This document shows positions 1 through 7,773 of a stretch of DNA of 17,761 bases, piece after piece; within the stretch, counting starts at the first letter, position 1; every line of letters begins with the position of its first letter. This DNA comes from JBDUDR01 sp040002845 (GTDB taxonomy: Bacteria > Actinomycetota > Actinomycetes > Propionibacteriales > Nocardioidaceae): contig JBDUDR010000050.1 in NCBI GenBank assembly GCA_040002845.1, positions 1 to 17,761 on the forward strand, in the 5' to 3' direction. The notes beneath the pieces were generated by a model. The model did no database searches. It saw only the letters and a list, made by a program, of their open reading frames with translations, and was not told the DNA's origin. The translations under genes were made by a program, and so were the position numbers.

Positions 1-883
1 AGCCCACACGTCGCCGGATTGCCACACCAGCAGCAACTCCGCCGGTCGCCGCGCCCGCCAGCGCGGCAACCAGTAGGCCGAAGCGGGCAGCCTTGCGTCC
101 GACCCGGTAGTCGCGGATGCGCCATCCCTGGGCCTTGGCGTGCTCGCGAAGTCGCGTATCCGGGTTGATCGCACAGGGATCTCCGACCAAGGACAGCATC
201 GGCAGGTCATTGTAGGAGTCGGAGTACGCAGAACAGCGGCCCAGGTCTAGTCCTTCGAGCTCGGCCAGTGACCTGACGGCCTCGGCCTTGGCCTGCCCGT
301 GCAGCATGTCGCCGACCAGCTCGCCCGTGTACACGCCGTCGCGCTCCTCGGCCACGGTCCCCAACGCCCCAGTCAGTCCGAGCCGCCTCGCGATGACCCT
401 CGCAACCTCCACCGGTGCCGCGGTCACCAGCCAGACCCGCTGACCTTGGTCCAGGTGCATCTGCGCCAGCGCCCGGGTGCCTGGCCAGATGCGGTGGGCC
501 ATGACCTCGTCGAAGATCTCCTCGATGATCCGCGTGAGCTCCGCGACGGAGTGGCCGGCGATGAAGGTCAGCGCCGATGACCGTGCCCTGGCCACGTGTT
601 CGGGGTCTTCCACGCCGACCAGCCGGAAGTACGCCTGTTGCCAGGCCGCCTTGGCGATGTCCCTCGTTGTGAAGAACTTGCGCCGGTGCAGGCCCCTGGC
701 CAGGTGAAAGATGGATGCTCCCTGCATCACCGTGTTGTCAACGTCGAAGAAGGCCGCCGCGGTGGAGTCGGGCGGCGTCTGCAGCGCGATCTCGACCTCA
801 GCGGCAGCGGCCGACGCCTCGCCGGCCAGGACCGAACGGCTGCGCAGGTCGACCGGCCGGTCAGGGCCCGCGTCTGGGGTCAT
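1..883 (-). CDS. HAD-IB family phosphatase, SerB1-like (3' end cut by window)
   Basis: This is a haloacid dehalogenase superfamily hydrolase, subfamily IB (SerB-like). It probably dephosphorylates a small phospho-metabolite, but the substrate is not evident. Reading the minus strand from ATG at 883-881 gives 294 codons with no stop before the window edge. Motif I is FFDVDNTVM with the nucleophile Asp47 and acid/base Asp49; motif II is VTAAP; motifs III/IV are SDSYNDLPML. Near the visible end a hydrophobic Ala/Gly-rich segment (RFGLLVAALAGAATGG) followed by arginines looks like a C-terminal membrane anchor, which fits this actinobacterial family. There is no good Shine-Dalgarno, but a TAGGGT -10 element lies 7 nt before the ATG, so a leaderless mRNA is likely. 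Mycobacterial haem loci carry serB1 in the same place, also opposite to hemA. Phosphoserine phosphatase activity is not established by sequence alone. Confidence 0.88.
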   Translation of the reverse strand, partial: MTPDAGPDRPVDLRSRSVLAGEASAAAAEVEIALQTPPDSTAAAFFDVDNTVMQGASIFHLARGLHRRKFFTTRDIAKAAWQQAYFRLVGVEDPEHVARARSSALTFIAGHSVAELTRIIEEIFDEVMAHRIWPGTRALAQMHLDQGQRVWLVTAAPVEVARVIARRLGLTGALGTVAEERDGVYTGELVGDMLHGQAKAEAVRSLAELEGLDLGRCSAYSDSYNDLPMLSLVGDPCAINPDTRLREHAKAQGWRIRDYRVGRKAARFGLLVAALAGAATGGVAAGVAIRRRVG

Positions 884-896
884 GTTCTCGACCCTA
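884..896 (-). promoter_or_regulatory. Putative leaderless promoter of the HAD phosphatase gene
   Basis: On the minus strand the -10-like hexamer TAGGGT (896-891) is followed by 7 nt and then the ATG at 883. That places the expected transcription start at or next to the start codon. The -35 region is weak (GACTTC at 17 nt spacing). The call rests on the -10 hexamer and the lack of a Shine-Dalgarno. Confidence 0.4.
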
Positions 897-997
897 TCCA
901 GGCAACTCTGACCGAAGTCGCAGGTCGCCAGCGGTCTCGTTGGTGCATTGCCAGAGGACCGCCCGAGGGACTGCCTGAATCGGCCACACTGCTGTGC

Positions 998-1009
998 GAC
1001 ACTCGCCCG
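998..1009 (+). promoter_or_regulatory. Putative leaderless promoter of the AMP-ligase gene
   Basis: GACACT at 998-1003 is followed by six bases and the GTG at 1010. It resembles a -10 element with G in place of the first T. The same arrangement, GACAAT plus six bases plus GTG, occurs before hemL. No clear -35 is visible. The 126-bp gap between the HAD gene and this ligase therefore seems to carry two divergent promoters. Confidence 0.3.
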
Positions 1010-2602
1010 GTGGAGATCGTGGCGAACCTCGCTGAGCTGGTTTCGGGTGCCGCCGAGCAGGCAGCCGACAACGAGGCGATCCAGGATGCCGCTCGCTCGG
1101 TGACCTGGTCCCAGCTGGACGACGAGACGCACGCGGTCGCCTCCGGCCTGGCCTCGATGGGGCTGGTCGCGGGAGCCCGAGTCGTGATCGCCCTCGGGAA
1201 CCGGATCGAGTTCGTGACGAGCTACGTGGGGGTGCTGCGAGCTGGTCTGGTCGCGGTGCCGGCCAACCCGGCGTCGGTGGCCGGCGAGTTCGTCCGCATG
1301 GTCGCCGACAGCGGAGCCCGTTGCTGTATGTGTGATCGAACCAGCGTCCAAGCGGTTCGTGCGGCGCTGCAAGAGCTCGACGACCTCCGGGTGGCCGGGT
1401 CCCCGGACGAGTCGCCACGCATGGTCGCTCCTCAGGTGGTGCTTGTCACCGGATCGGTCCTACCTGCGGAGACCACGTACGACGATCTGATCGCGCGTGA
1501 CTCGCGCCGCGTTTCGCCGCCGGTGGATCCGCAGAACCTCGCCGTGCTGCTCTACACGTCCGGCACGAGTGGCCGTCCGCGGGCCGCCATGCTCACGCAC
1601 CGGTCGTTGCTGACCAACATCGAACAGGCCGCCGCGGTCCAGCCGGCACCCATAACCAGCGAGGACGTGGTGCTGGGAGTCGTTCCCCTTTTCCATGTCT
1701 ACGGTCTCAACGCGGTGCTCGGCCAGGTGCTTCGCCAACGGGCCAGACTGGTGCTCGTAGAGCGATTCGACCCTGCGGGCACCCTCGCCGTGATCGAGGA
1801 GCAGCGGGTCACGAACCTTCCGGTGGCTCCACCGGTCTTCGCCGCCTGGCAGCACCACGGCGACCTGCGTGAGCGGCTCCGCTCCGTCCGGCTCGTCTTG
1901 TCGGGCTCGGCGCCGTTGGGAGTCGACGCCATCCAGCGGTTCTCCGACCAAAGTGGGCTGCCGGTGCATCAGGGGTACGGCCTGACCGAGGCATCGCCCG
2001 CTGTCACGTCAACCTTGGGCTCGGCCAATGTGAAACCGGGATCGGTTGGCTCGGCGCTGCCGGGCGTCGAGCTGCGGGTGGTCGACGATCGAGGTCATGA
2101 GGTCTCGGGTGACGACTCGGGAGAGATCTGCGTGCGCGGTGACAACGTCTTCGTGGGCTACTGGCCCAACCGCGACGGAGGACCCGACGACGACGGCTGG
2201 TTCGCGACGGGAGACGTGGGGTACCTCGACGACGAGGGTGACCTGTTTCTCGTGGATCGCAAGCGGGAGCTCGTGATCGTGTCCGGCTTCAACGTCTATC
2301 CAACCGAGGTCGAGGACGTCATCGTGGAGCTGGCGGACGTCTTCGAGGCGGCCGTGATCGGTGCGCCCGACGACGAGTCCGGCGAGGCGGTGGTCGCATA
2401 CGTCGTCCCTCAGGACGGGGTCACCCTGTCGCCCGAGCAGCTCGCGACCATGGTTGATGCGCATTGTGCCGATCGGCTGGCCAGGTTCAAGCGACCTCGC
2501 GAGATCCATGTGGTCGAAGAGCTGCCGCACTCCGTTACGGGCAAGGTGGCCAAGGGCCGCCTGCGTTCCGTACAACGACGCCGGGCCATGGGGCTCATGT
2601 GA
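1010..2602 (+). CDS. AMP-forming acyl-CoA synthetase / acid-CoA ligase family protein
   Basis: This is a member of the ANL superfamily of adenylating enzymes, most like medium- or long-chain fatty acyl-CoA ligases. It would activate a carboxylic acid with ATP to an acyl-AMP and then an acyl-thioester. From GTG at 1010 it has 530 residues, the usual family length. The P-loop YTSGTSGRPRAAMLTH begins near residue 182. The A5 motif is GYGLTEASP. The hinge region reads WFATGDVGYLDDEGD and then DRKRELVIVSGFNVYP. The A10 lysine is Lys512 in TGKVAKG. The frame stays open upstream to 596, but that part is antisense to the HAD gene and shows no family similarity, so I reject it. The stop overlaps the next start (ATGTGA), suggesting translational coupling with the glutaredoxin-like gene. 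The acid substrate cannot be read from the sequence. Confidence 0.88.
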   Translation: MEIVANLAELVSGAAEQAADNEAIQDAARSVTWSQLDDETHAVASGLASMGLVAGARVVIALGNRIEFVTSYVGVLRAGLVAVPANPASVAGEFVRMVADSGARCCMCDRTSVQAVRAALQELDDLRVAGSPDESPRMVAPQVVLVTGSVLPAETTYDDLIARDSRRVSPPVDPQNLAVLLYTSGTSGRPRAAMLTHRSLLTNIEQAAAVQPAPITSEDVVLGVVPLFHVYGLNAVLGQVLRQRARLVLVERFDPAGTLAVIEEQRVTNLPVAPPVFAAWQHHGDLRERLRSVRLVLSGSAPLGVDAIQRFSDQSGLPVHQGYGLTEASPAVTSTLGSANVKPGSVGSALPGVELRVVDDRGHEVSGDDSGEICVRGDNVFVGYWPNRDGGPDDDGWFATGDVGYLDDEGDLFLVDRKRELVIVSGFNVYPTEVEDVIVELADVFEAAVIGAPDDESGEAVVAYVVPQDGVTLSPEQLATMVDAHCADRLARFKRPREIHVVEELPHSVTGKVAKGRLRSVQRRRAMGLM

Positions 2603-2850
2603 GCGCCCGCCCGGATCCTCGGGTTCTGCTCTACTCCAAGCCGGGCTGTCATCTGTGTGAGGAAGCGGCAGCGGTCATCTCGCGGGTCTGCGAGGACGTC
2701 GGCGTGTCCTGGCGCGAGGTGAACATCCTCGACGACCCACAGCTGTCCAGGACGTATGCGGAGGAGATTCCGGTCACGTTCGTGGACGGCAGGCAGCACG
2801 ATTTCTGGCGGGTGGACGAGCAGCGGCTCCGCACAGCGTTGGCCGGGTGA
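2599..2850 (+). CDS. Glutaredoxin-like small thiol-disulfide protein
   Basis: This 83-residue cytoplasmic thioredoxin-fold protein belongs to the small glutaredoxin-like (DUF836-type) family. The active-site motif is CHLC in YSKPGCHLCEEA, close to the N-terminus after one beta-strand. The loop EIPVTFVDG supplies the cis-proline of the fold. It is a likely thiol reductant, but its partner is unknown. The GTG start at 2599 overlaps the ligase stop by 4 nt (GTGA), which fixes the start better than any Shine-Dalgarno. Homologues of this family precede hemA or rex in Mycobacterium and Streptomyces haem loci, so its position is conserved even though the upstream ligase is not a usual partner there. 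The stop codon lies inside a 10-bp hairpin that probably terminates the unit. Confidence 0.85.
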   Translation: MSARPDPRVLLYSKPGCHLCEEAAAVISRVCEDVGVSWREVNILDDPQLSRTYAEEIPVTFVDGRQHDFWRVDEQRLRTALAG

Positions 2851-2865
2851 CCGGAGTCACCTGGC
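2842..2865 (+). terminator. Hairpin terminator after the glutaredoxin-like gene
   Basis: The arms at 2842-2851 and 2856-2865 pair over 10 bp, with one G-U pair, around a CGGA tetraloop. The core is GGTGAC/GTCACC. The hairpin overlaps the stop codon at 2848-2850. It lacks a long U-tract, which is common for actinobacterial terminators. It separates the ligase-glutaredoxin unit from the rex promoter downstream. Confidence 0.6.
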
Positions 2866-2888
2866 TTCGTGGGATCGTGCTGTCGATT

Positions 2889-2906
2889 TTGTTCTCGCGT
2901 TCACAA
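2889..2906 (+). promoter_or_regulatory. Rex operator (ROP) upstream of rex
   Basis: The sequence TTGTTCTCGCGTTCACAA matches the Rex operator form TTGTGAA-N4-TTCACAA at 11 of 14 defined positions. The right half and the central CGCG agree well and the left half is degenerate. Its first six bases (TTGTTC) also serve as the -35 of the rex promoter, so Rex bound here would block RNA polymerase. In Streptomyces coelicolor Rex is known to repress its own rex-hemACD operon in this way and to release DNA when NADH rises. Confidence 0.75.
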
Positions 2907-2917
2907 ACTCATAAGGT
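2889..2917 (+). promoter_or_regulatory. Promoter of the rex-hemACD unit
   Basis: The -35 TTGTTC (2889-2894) is separated by 17 nt from the -10 TAAGGT (2912-2917). Transcription would start near 2924, leaving a leader of about 60 nt before the rex ATG at 2984. An in-frame ATG at 2918 directly follows the -10 hexamer and would lie upstream of the transcript start, so it cannot be the rex start if this promoter is used. Confidence 0.65.
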
Positions 2918-2983
2918 ATGGGCACCGCCATCCGGTCAGGTTCGAGGGCCGTTCCTGACCGCGGATGGAGTCTCAGGAGCACC

Positions 2984-3712
2984 ATGACCGCTGCACGAAG
3001 CCGCCGGACATCATCGCGCGACGACCGCCTCGAACGTGGGATACCCGAGGCGACGATCGCGCGGCTGCCGGTGTACCTGCGAGCGCTGACTGCCCTCTCG
3101 GAGCGCAGTGTCACCACCGCTTCCAGCGAGGAGCTCGCCTCCGCCGCGGGCGTCAACTCGGCCAAGCTGCGCAAGGACCTGTCCTACCTCGGTTCCTACG
3201 GCACTCGTGGGGTCGGGTACGACGTCGACTATCTCCGCTACCAGATAGCTCGTGAGATCGGATTGACACAGGACTGGCCGGTCGTCATCGTCGGCATCGG
3301 GAACCTCGGGCATGCGTTGGCCGGCTACTCCGGCTTCGTGTCGCGCGGCTTCCGGGTGGTTGCACTGCTCGACGTCGACCCGGCTCGGGTGGGGGAGGAG
3401 GTCGCCGGACTGCCGATCCGCTCCTATGACCAGCTCGAAGAGGTGGTGGCGGCCCATCGGGTGGCCATCGGCGTGATCGCAACCCCTGCTTCTGCCGCCC
3501 AAGACGTCTGCGATCGACTGGTGGCCGCCGGCGTCACCAGCGTCCTCAACTTCGCACCGTCGGTCTTGTCGGTTCCGGCCGGTGTCGACGTACGCAAGGT
3601 TGATCTGTCCATCGAGATGCAGATCCTGGCCTACCACGAGCAGCGCAAGTTGCTGGCCGCAGACGAAGCCCTGGCAGCGCAGTTCGCCGGCTCGAACGTG
3701 GAGTCGGCATGA
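2984..3712 (+). CDS. rex: Redox-sensing transcriptional repressor Rex
   Basis: Rex is a homodimeric repressor that binds operator DNA when NADH/NAD+ is low and lets go when NADH binds. The 242-residue protein has an N-terminal winged-helix domain (IPEATIARLPVYLRALTAL, then SSEELASAAGVNSAKLRKDL and the YLGSYGTRGVGYDV segment). A Rossmann NAD(H)-binding domain follows with GIGNLG at residues 104-109 and an acidic LLDVDP strand end. The C-terminal helix (EMQILAYHEQRKLL) is the domain-swap helix of the family. The ATG at 2984 is preceded by AGGAG with a good spacing, and an upstream in-frame ATG at 2918 is discarded because it abuts the promoter -10. The gene overlaps hemA by 4 nt (ATGA). Autoregulation is indicated by the operator at 2889-2906. 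Confidence 0.95.
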   Translation: MTAARSRRTSSRDDRLERGIPEATIARLPVYLRALTALSERSVTTASSEELASAAGVNSAKLRKDLSYLGSYGTRGVGYDVDYLRYQIAREIGLTQDWPVVIVGIGNLGHALAGYSGFVSRGFRVVALLDVDPARVGEEVAGLPIRSYDQLEEVVAAHRVAIGVIATPASAAQDVCDRLVAAGVTSVLNFAPSVLSVPAGVDVRKVDLSIEMQILAYHEQRKLLAADEALAAQFAGSNVESA

Positions 3713-5031
3713 GCGTTCTCGTGGTCGGCATCTCACATCGATCGGCACCGGTCGACGTGCTGGAGCGCATCGCACTCGACGCCGACGACGTGCACAAGCT
3801 GCTGCTCGACGTCGCCGGTAGCGAGCACGTCTCCGAATGCGCCGTCCTCGCTACCTGCAACCGGGTCGAGGTCTATGCCGAGGTTGATCGTTTCCATGGC
3901 AGCGTTGAGGACTTGTCAGGGCTGCTCATCGACCGGGCCGGGGAGTCCCGGGACGAGATCACCCCCCATCTGTACGTCCACTACGACGAAGGCGCTGTCG
4001 CCCATGCGTTCTCGGTCGCGGCTGGCCTCGACTCCATGGTGGTGGGGGAGAGCCAGGTCCTCGGCCAGGTACGTGAGGCGCTGCGCGCCGCCCAGGACGC
4101 AGGTGTCGTCGGGCCGTCGCTGAACGCCCTGTTCCAACATGCCTTGCGAGTCGGCAAGCGAGCCCATGCCGAGACCGACATCGACCGGGCGGCGCCATCG
4201 ATGGTCGGGGTAGCCGTCGACCTGGTCGCGCCGGTGCTCGGGGAGCTGTCCGGCCGTCGGGCGCTGATCATCGGCGCCGGATCCATGGCGTCGCTGGTTG
4301 TGACGACGTTGGCGACCCGCGGGCTCACCGATGTGGTCGTGGTCAACCGGACCTCGGAGCGAGCCGATCGCCTCGCCGAACAAGTGGACGGACGAGGCTA
4401 CTCGCTCGAGCGGATCGAGTCCGAGATGCGTGGGGCCGATCTGGTCGTCTCGGCGACCGCTGCGCTTTCGACCATAGTGAGCCGTGACTGCGTGGAGCGC
4501 GCGATGCTGGGGCGCTCCGATCGCAGGTTGGCGGTCGTCGACCTCGCGCTGCCGCACGACGTCGAACGCGCGGCCGGGGCGGTCGAGGGAGTCACGCTCG
4601 TCGACCTCGCCGGGCTCGCGGCAAGCGCCTCCTCCGGAGTCGCTCCCCGCGACGTCGAGGAGGTCCGCCGGATCGTTGCCGCGGAGGTTGCCCGTTTCGA
4701 GGCAACCACCCGGGCGGCTCGGGTGACGCCGACGGTTGTGGCGCTGCGCACGATGGCGACCGAGGTGGTGGACTCCGAGCTGGAGCGGCTGGCCGCCCGG
4801 CTTCCTGACCTCGACCCACAGGTGCGCGCCGATGTCGAGCAGACGGTGCGCCGGGTCGCGAGCAAGTTGCTGCATGAGCCGACGGTTCGCGTAAAAGCCC
4901 TGGTTGGCCAGCCGATGGGCTCGTCCTACGCAGACGCGCTGGCTGAGCTGTTCGCCCTCACACCCGGGGCTGTCCAGGCGGTCACCAGCGCCGCGATGGA
5001 TGCCGCGCCTGAGCAGGAAGGCTCCGGATGA
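3709..5031 (+). CDS. hemA: Glutamyl-tRNA reductase
   Basis: HemA catalyses the first committed step of C5-pathway tetrapyrrole synthesis: NADPH-dependent reduction of glutamyl-tRNA to glutamate-1-semialdehyde, which HemL then converts to 5-aminolevulinate. The protein has 440 residues. The catalytic nucleophile is Cys50 in LATCNRVE, and the N-terminal GISHRSAPV strand is typical of the family. The SMVVGESQVLGQV motif follows, then the NADPH-binding IIGAGSMA, and a C-terminal helical dimerisation region ending near FALTPGAVQ. The ATG overlaps the rex stop by 4 nt, and the stop overlaps hemC in the same way, so the three genes are likely translated in a coupled manner from the Rex-controlled promoter. 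Nothing important looks missing. Confidence 0.96.
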   Translation: MSVLVVGISHRSAPVDVLERIALDADDVHKLLLDVAGSEHVSECAVLATCNRVEVYAEVDRFHGSVEDLSGLLIDRAGESRDEITPHLYVHYDEGAVAHAFSVAAGLDSMVVGESQVLGQVREALRAAQDAGVVGPSLNALFQHALRVGKRAHAETDIDRAAPSMVGVAVDLVAPVLGELSGRRALIIGAGSMASLVVTTLATRGLTDVVVVNRTSERADRLAEQVDGRGYSLERIESEMRGADLVVSATAALSTIVSRDCVERAMLGRSDRRLAVVDLALPHDVERAAGAVEGVTLVDLAGLAASASSGVAPRDVEEVRRIVAAEVARFEATTRAARVTPTVVALRTMATEVVDSELERLAARLPDLDPQVRADVEQTVRRVASKLLHEPTVRVKALVGQPMGSSYADALAELFALTPGAVQAVTSAAMDAAPEQEGSG

Positions 5032-5963
5032 CCGCGATCCGGCTAGGCACCCGGGCCAGCGCGCTCGCGCTCGCGCAGTCGCGGCTGGTGGCCGATCGGT
5101 TGCGCGCCCAGGTTTCCGACGACGTAGTCCTGGTGGAGATCACCAGCGAAGGCGACCGCGACCACTCCCCGCTTGCGCAGATCGGCGGCACCGGAGTCTT
5201 CGTGAGTGCGCTTCGCGATGCGCTGGTGGCCGGCGAGATCGACATGGCCGTGCACTCGCTGAAAGATCTGCCCACAGCGCGGACGCCCGATCTGAGATTG
5301 GCGGCCATCCCGGAACGGGAGGACCCGCGCGACGTCGTCGTCGCCCGGGACGGGCTGGCGCTTGCCGAGCTGCCCAGGGGTTCCGTGGTTGGAACCGGAT
5401 CGCCGCGCCGGGCCGCCCAGATCCGTGCTCTCGGCCTCGGTTTCCGGGTGGATCCGATCAGGGGCAATGTCGACACCCGCATCCGGCTCGTACAGCAGCG
5501 GCGGGTGGATGCCGTCGTACTTGCGAGGGCCGGTTTGTCCCGGCTGGGGCGCCTCCGCGAGGTAACCGAGACGCTTGACCCGCTCCTGATGCTTCCCGCG
5601 CCGGGACAGGGTGCATTGGCCGTCGAATGTCGTGAGGGCGACGCAGCCCTGATCGCGGGATTGTCGGCCCTCGACCACCCAAGCACTCGCTCCGCCGTGA
5701 CCGCGGAGCGTAGCCTCCTGGCGGCCTTGGAGGCCGGCTGCACGGCGCCGGTCGGTGCCCTGGCCGAGATCGCCCCCGGCGCCGCCGGCGAGGAATTGTG
5801 GCTTCGAGCCGTCGTCGCGGCCACCGATGGCTCGCGAATCGTTCGGATGTCCATTACCGGAGCCCCCGGCGAAGCGTGGGAGCTGGGTCAGAAACTGGCC
5901 CAGGACATGCTCGCCGAGGGTGTCGGCGCTCTCACCGGGGAGGCGGGCGGCAACAGTGCCTAG
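5028..5963 (+). CDS. hemC: Hydroxymethylbilane synthase (porphobilinogen deaminase)
   Basis: HemC joins four porphobilinogen units into hydroxymethylbilane in the cytoplasm, using a covalently bound dipyrromethane cofactor. The 311-residue protein starts with the family signature RLGTRASALALAQS. It carries HSLKDLP with the catalytic-region aspartate, and the arginine-rich GTGSPRRAAQIRAL segment that binds the growing chain. The cofactor cysteine is Cys238 in EAGCTAPVG. The length is normal. Its ATG overlaps the hemA stop by 4 nt, and it is followed by hemD, giving the order seen in Streptomyces and mycobacterial haem operons. Confidence 0.96.
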   Translation: MTAIRLGTRASALALAQSRLVADRLRAQVSDDVVLVEITSEGDRDHSPLAQIGGTGVFVSALRDALVAGEIDMAVHSLKDLPTARTPDLRLAAIPEREDPRDVVVARDGLALAELPRGSVVGTGSPRRAAQIRALGLGFRVDPIRGNVDTRIRLVQQRRVDAVVLARAGLSRLGRLREVTETLDPLLMLPAPGQGALAVECREGDAALIAGLSALDHPSTRSAVTAERSLLAALEAGCTAPVGALAEIAPGAAGEELWLRAVVAATDGSRIVRMSITGAPGEAWELGQKLAQDMLAEGVGALTGEAGGNSA

Positions 5964-5991
5964 TTCGCCGGATAGCAGGAAGAAGACAGTT

Positions 5992-7716
5992 GTGACAACC
6001 AAGACGGCCGCCAAGCGCGTGGCTGCCAAGCAGTCGACGCAGCGTTCCACTCGCGCCCGCGTGTCCGAGTCCACCGGCACCAAATCGCGAACCCGTACGA
6101 AGCCGGTGGCGACAGCGAATCCCGGTCCTCCCGGCCGGGTCGCGTTCGTCGGCTCAGGGCCGGGTGATCCCGGCCTGCTCACGGTTCGGGCAGCCGAGCT
6201 GATCCGGGCGGCCGAGATCGTGGTGACCGAGGTTCCAGAGCACGCGGCGCTGGTCCAGGCCCTGCTCGGTGAGGCAGCCCAGAACGTCACCATGATCGAT
6301 GGTGGCTATGGCGAGGACGGTCAGCCACTCACCCACGCGTCTCGTGCCAAGCTCGTCGTCCGGCAGGCCAAGTCCGGGCGGCGGGTCGTACGTCTGCTGA
6401 CTGGGGACCCCTGGGTCTATGCAACCGGACCTGAAGAAGCCTTGGCGTGCGCAAAGGCAGGGATCGAGTTCGAGGTGGTGCCTGGGGTGAGTGCGGTGAC
6501 CTCTGTCCCCGCGTACGCCGGGGTACCGCTGACCACACGCAGCAGCCGGGAGTTCGCTGTCGTCAACGTTTCCCACACGAGGGTCGACTGGACGACGTAC
6601 GCCCGCCACCGCACGCTCGTGCTCCTCTCCGCTCTCGACTCACTCACCGAGGTTGCGGTGGGGCTGATTGCTGCGGGTCGGGCGGAGACCACTCCGGTCG
6701 CGGTGACCCGGCAGGGCACGACGACCAGCCAGATGACTGTCGTGTCCACCTTGGACCGCGTCGCCGCGGATGTCAGGGCCGCTGAGCTGAGGTCGCCGGC
6801 AATCGTAGTGGTCGGCGATCTGGTCGAGCAGCGCGAGAACTTGTCCTGGTTCGAGACCAAGCCATTGTTCGGATGGCGCATCCTGGTGCCTCGCACCAAG
6901 GAACAGGCGGGCGAGCTGTCCCGCTGCCTGATGGGCTATGGCGGCGTGCCGGAAGAGGTGCCGACGATCTCGGTGGAGCCGCCGCGAAACCCTCAGCAGA
7001 TGGACAAGGCAATCAGGGGACTCGTCGAAGGCCGCTACGAGTGGATCGCTTTCACCTCGGCGAACGCGGTGCGAGCGGTGCGGGAGAAGTTCGACGAGTA
7101 CGGCCTGGACGCCCGCGCCTTCTCTGGCCTGAAGATCGCCGCAGTCGGCGAGAAGACCGCCGAGGCGATCTCCAGCTGGGGCATCAACACCGATCTGATG
7201 CCGTCAGGAGAACAGTCCGCGATGGGTCTGCTGGCCGACTGGCCACCGTTTGACGAGGTACTTGACCCGATCAACCGGGTGTTCCTGCCGCGCGCGGACA
7301 TCGCGACCGAGACGCTGGCGGCCGGCCTGGTCGGCCTCGGTTGGGTGGTCGACGATGTGACTGCCTACCGCACGGTCCGGGCTGCGCCACCCCCCGCGCC
7401 CACCCGCGAGGCGATCAAGACCGGACGGTTCGACGCTGTCGTGTTCACGTCGTCGTCGACAGTTCGCAACCTCGTCGGCATCGCCGGAAAGCCACACGCG
7501 TCCACCGTGATCGCATGCATCGGGCCGGCGACCCTCCGAACTGCGGAGGAGCACGGGCTGCGCGTCGACGTGATGGCTCCGGAGCCATCCGCTGAGATGC
7601 TTGCCCACGCGCTGGCGCTCTTCGGTGCTGCCCGCCGCCGAGCCTTGCTGGAATCGGGCGAGCCGGTCACCAGGCCGTCGCAACGGCGAACGTCAGCTCG
7701 TCGCAAGGCGACCTGA
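5992..7716 (+). CDS. hemD: Fused uroporphyrinogen-III methyltransferase-like / uroporphyrinogen-III synthase
   Basis: The C-terminal half (from about residue 294, GWRILVPRTKEQAGEL, with FTSANAVRAV and FTSSSTVRNL) is uroporphyrinogen-III synthase, which closes hydroxymethylbilane with inversion of ring D. The N-terminal half is of the SUMT/CobA methyltransferase fold, with GPGDPGLLT at residues 56-64, GDPWVYATGPEEA and VPGVSAVTSVPAYAGVPLT. Several SUMT positions differ from canonical siroheme enzymes, as is usual for actinobacterial HemD fusions, so methylation activity is uncertain. From GTG 5992 the protein has 574 residues. A Lys/Arg-rich tail of about 45 residues precedes the first domain, and another basic tail ends the protein. 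GTG 5992 has AGGAAGAAG upstream; GTG 5956, overlapping the hemC stop by 8 nt, is a real alternative adding 12 residues. Confidence 0.9.
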   Translation: MTTKTAAKRVAAKQSTQRSTRARVSESTGTKSRTRTKPVATANPGPPGRVAFVGSGPGDPGLLTVRAAELIRAAEIVVTEVPEHAALVQALLGEAAQNVTMIDGGYGEDGQPLTHASRAKLVVRQAKSGRRVVRLLTGDPWVYATGPEEALACAKAGIEFEVVPGVSAVTSVPAYAGVPLTTRSSREFAVVNVSHTRVDWTTYARHRTLVLLSALDSLTEVAVGLIAAGRAETTPVAVTRQGTTTSQMTVVSTLDRVAADVRAAELRSPAIVVVGDLVEQRENLSWFETKPLFGWRILVPRTKEQAGELSRCLMGYGGVPEEVPTISVEPPRNPQQMDKAIRGLVEGRYEWIAFTSANAVRAVREKFDEYGLDARAFSGLKIAAVGEKTAEAISSWGINTDLMPSGEQSAMGLLADWPPFDEVLDPINRVFLPRADIATETLAAGLVGLGWVVDDVTAYRTVRAAPPPAPTREAIKTGRFDAVVFTSSSTVRNLVGIAGKPHASTVIACIGPATLRTAEEHGLRVDVMAPEPSAEMLAHALALFGAARRRALLESGEPVTRPSQRRTSARRKAT

Positions 7717-7757
7717 CCTGCCCAGCCGACCAGATTTCGCCGACCACGGAAGCCATC

Positions 7758-7773
7758 GGCCCTGCGGCGGGCC
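7758..7773 (+). terminator. Weak GC hairpin after hemD
   Basis: GGCCC (7758-7762) pairs with GGGCC (7769-7773) across a six-base loop and is followed by TTG. It is only 5 bp long and lies 42 nt past the hemD stop. It may attenuate read-through from the haem unit into potD, but the support is thin. Confidence 0.3.

Noticed and set aside
596..1009. Upstream extension of the AMP-ligase frame
   Set aside because: It is antisense to the HAD phosphatase, has an Arg/Gln-rich non-family sequence, and the family domain begins right after GTG 1010.
2918..2983. Longer rex start at ATG 2918
   Set aside because: This ATG follows the promoter -10 directly, so it would precede the transcript start, whereas ATG 2984 has AGGAG at good spacing.
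5043..6293. 416-codon open frame on the minus strand across hemC-hemD
   Set aside because: Its sequence is low in recognisable motifs and fully antisense to two conserved haem genes, so it is a shadow frame.
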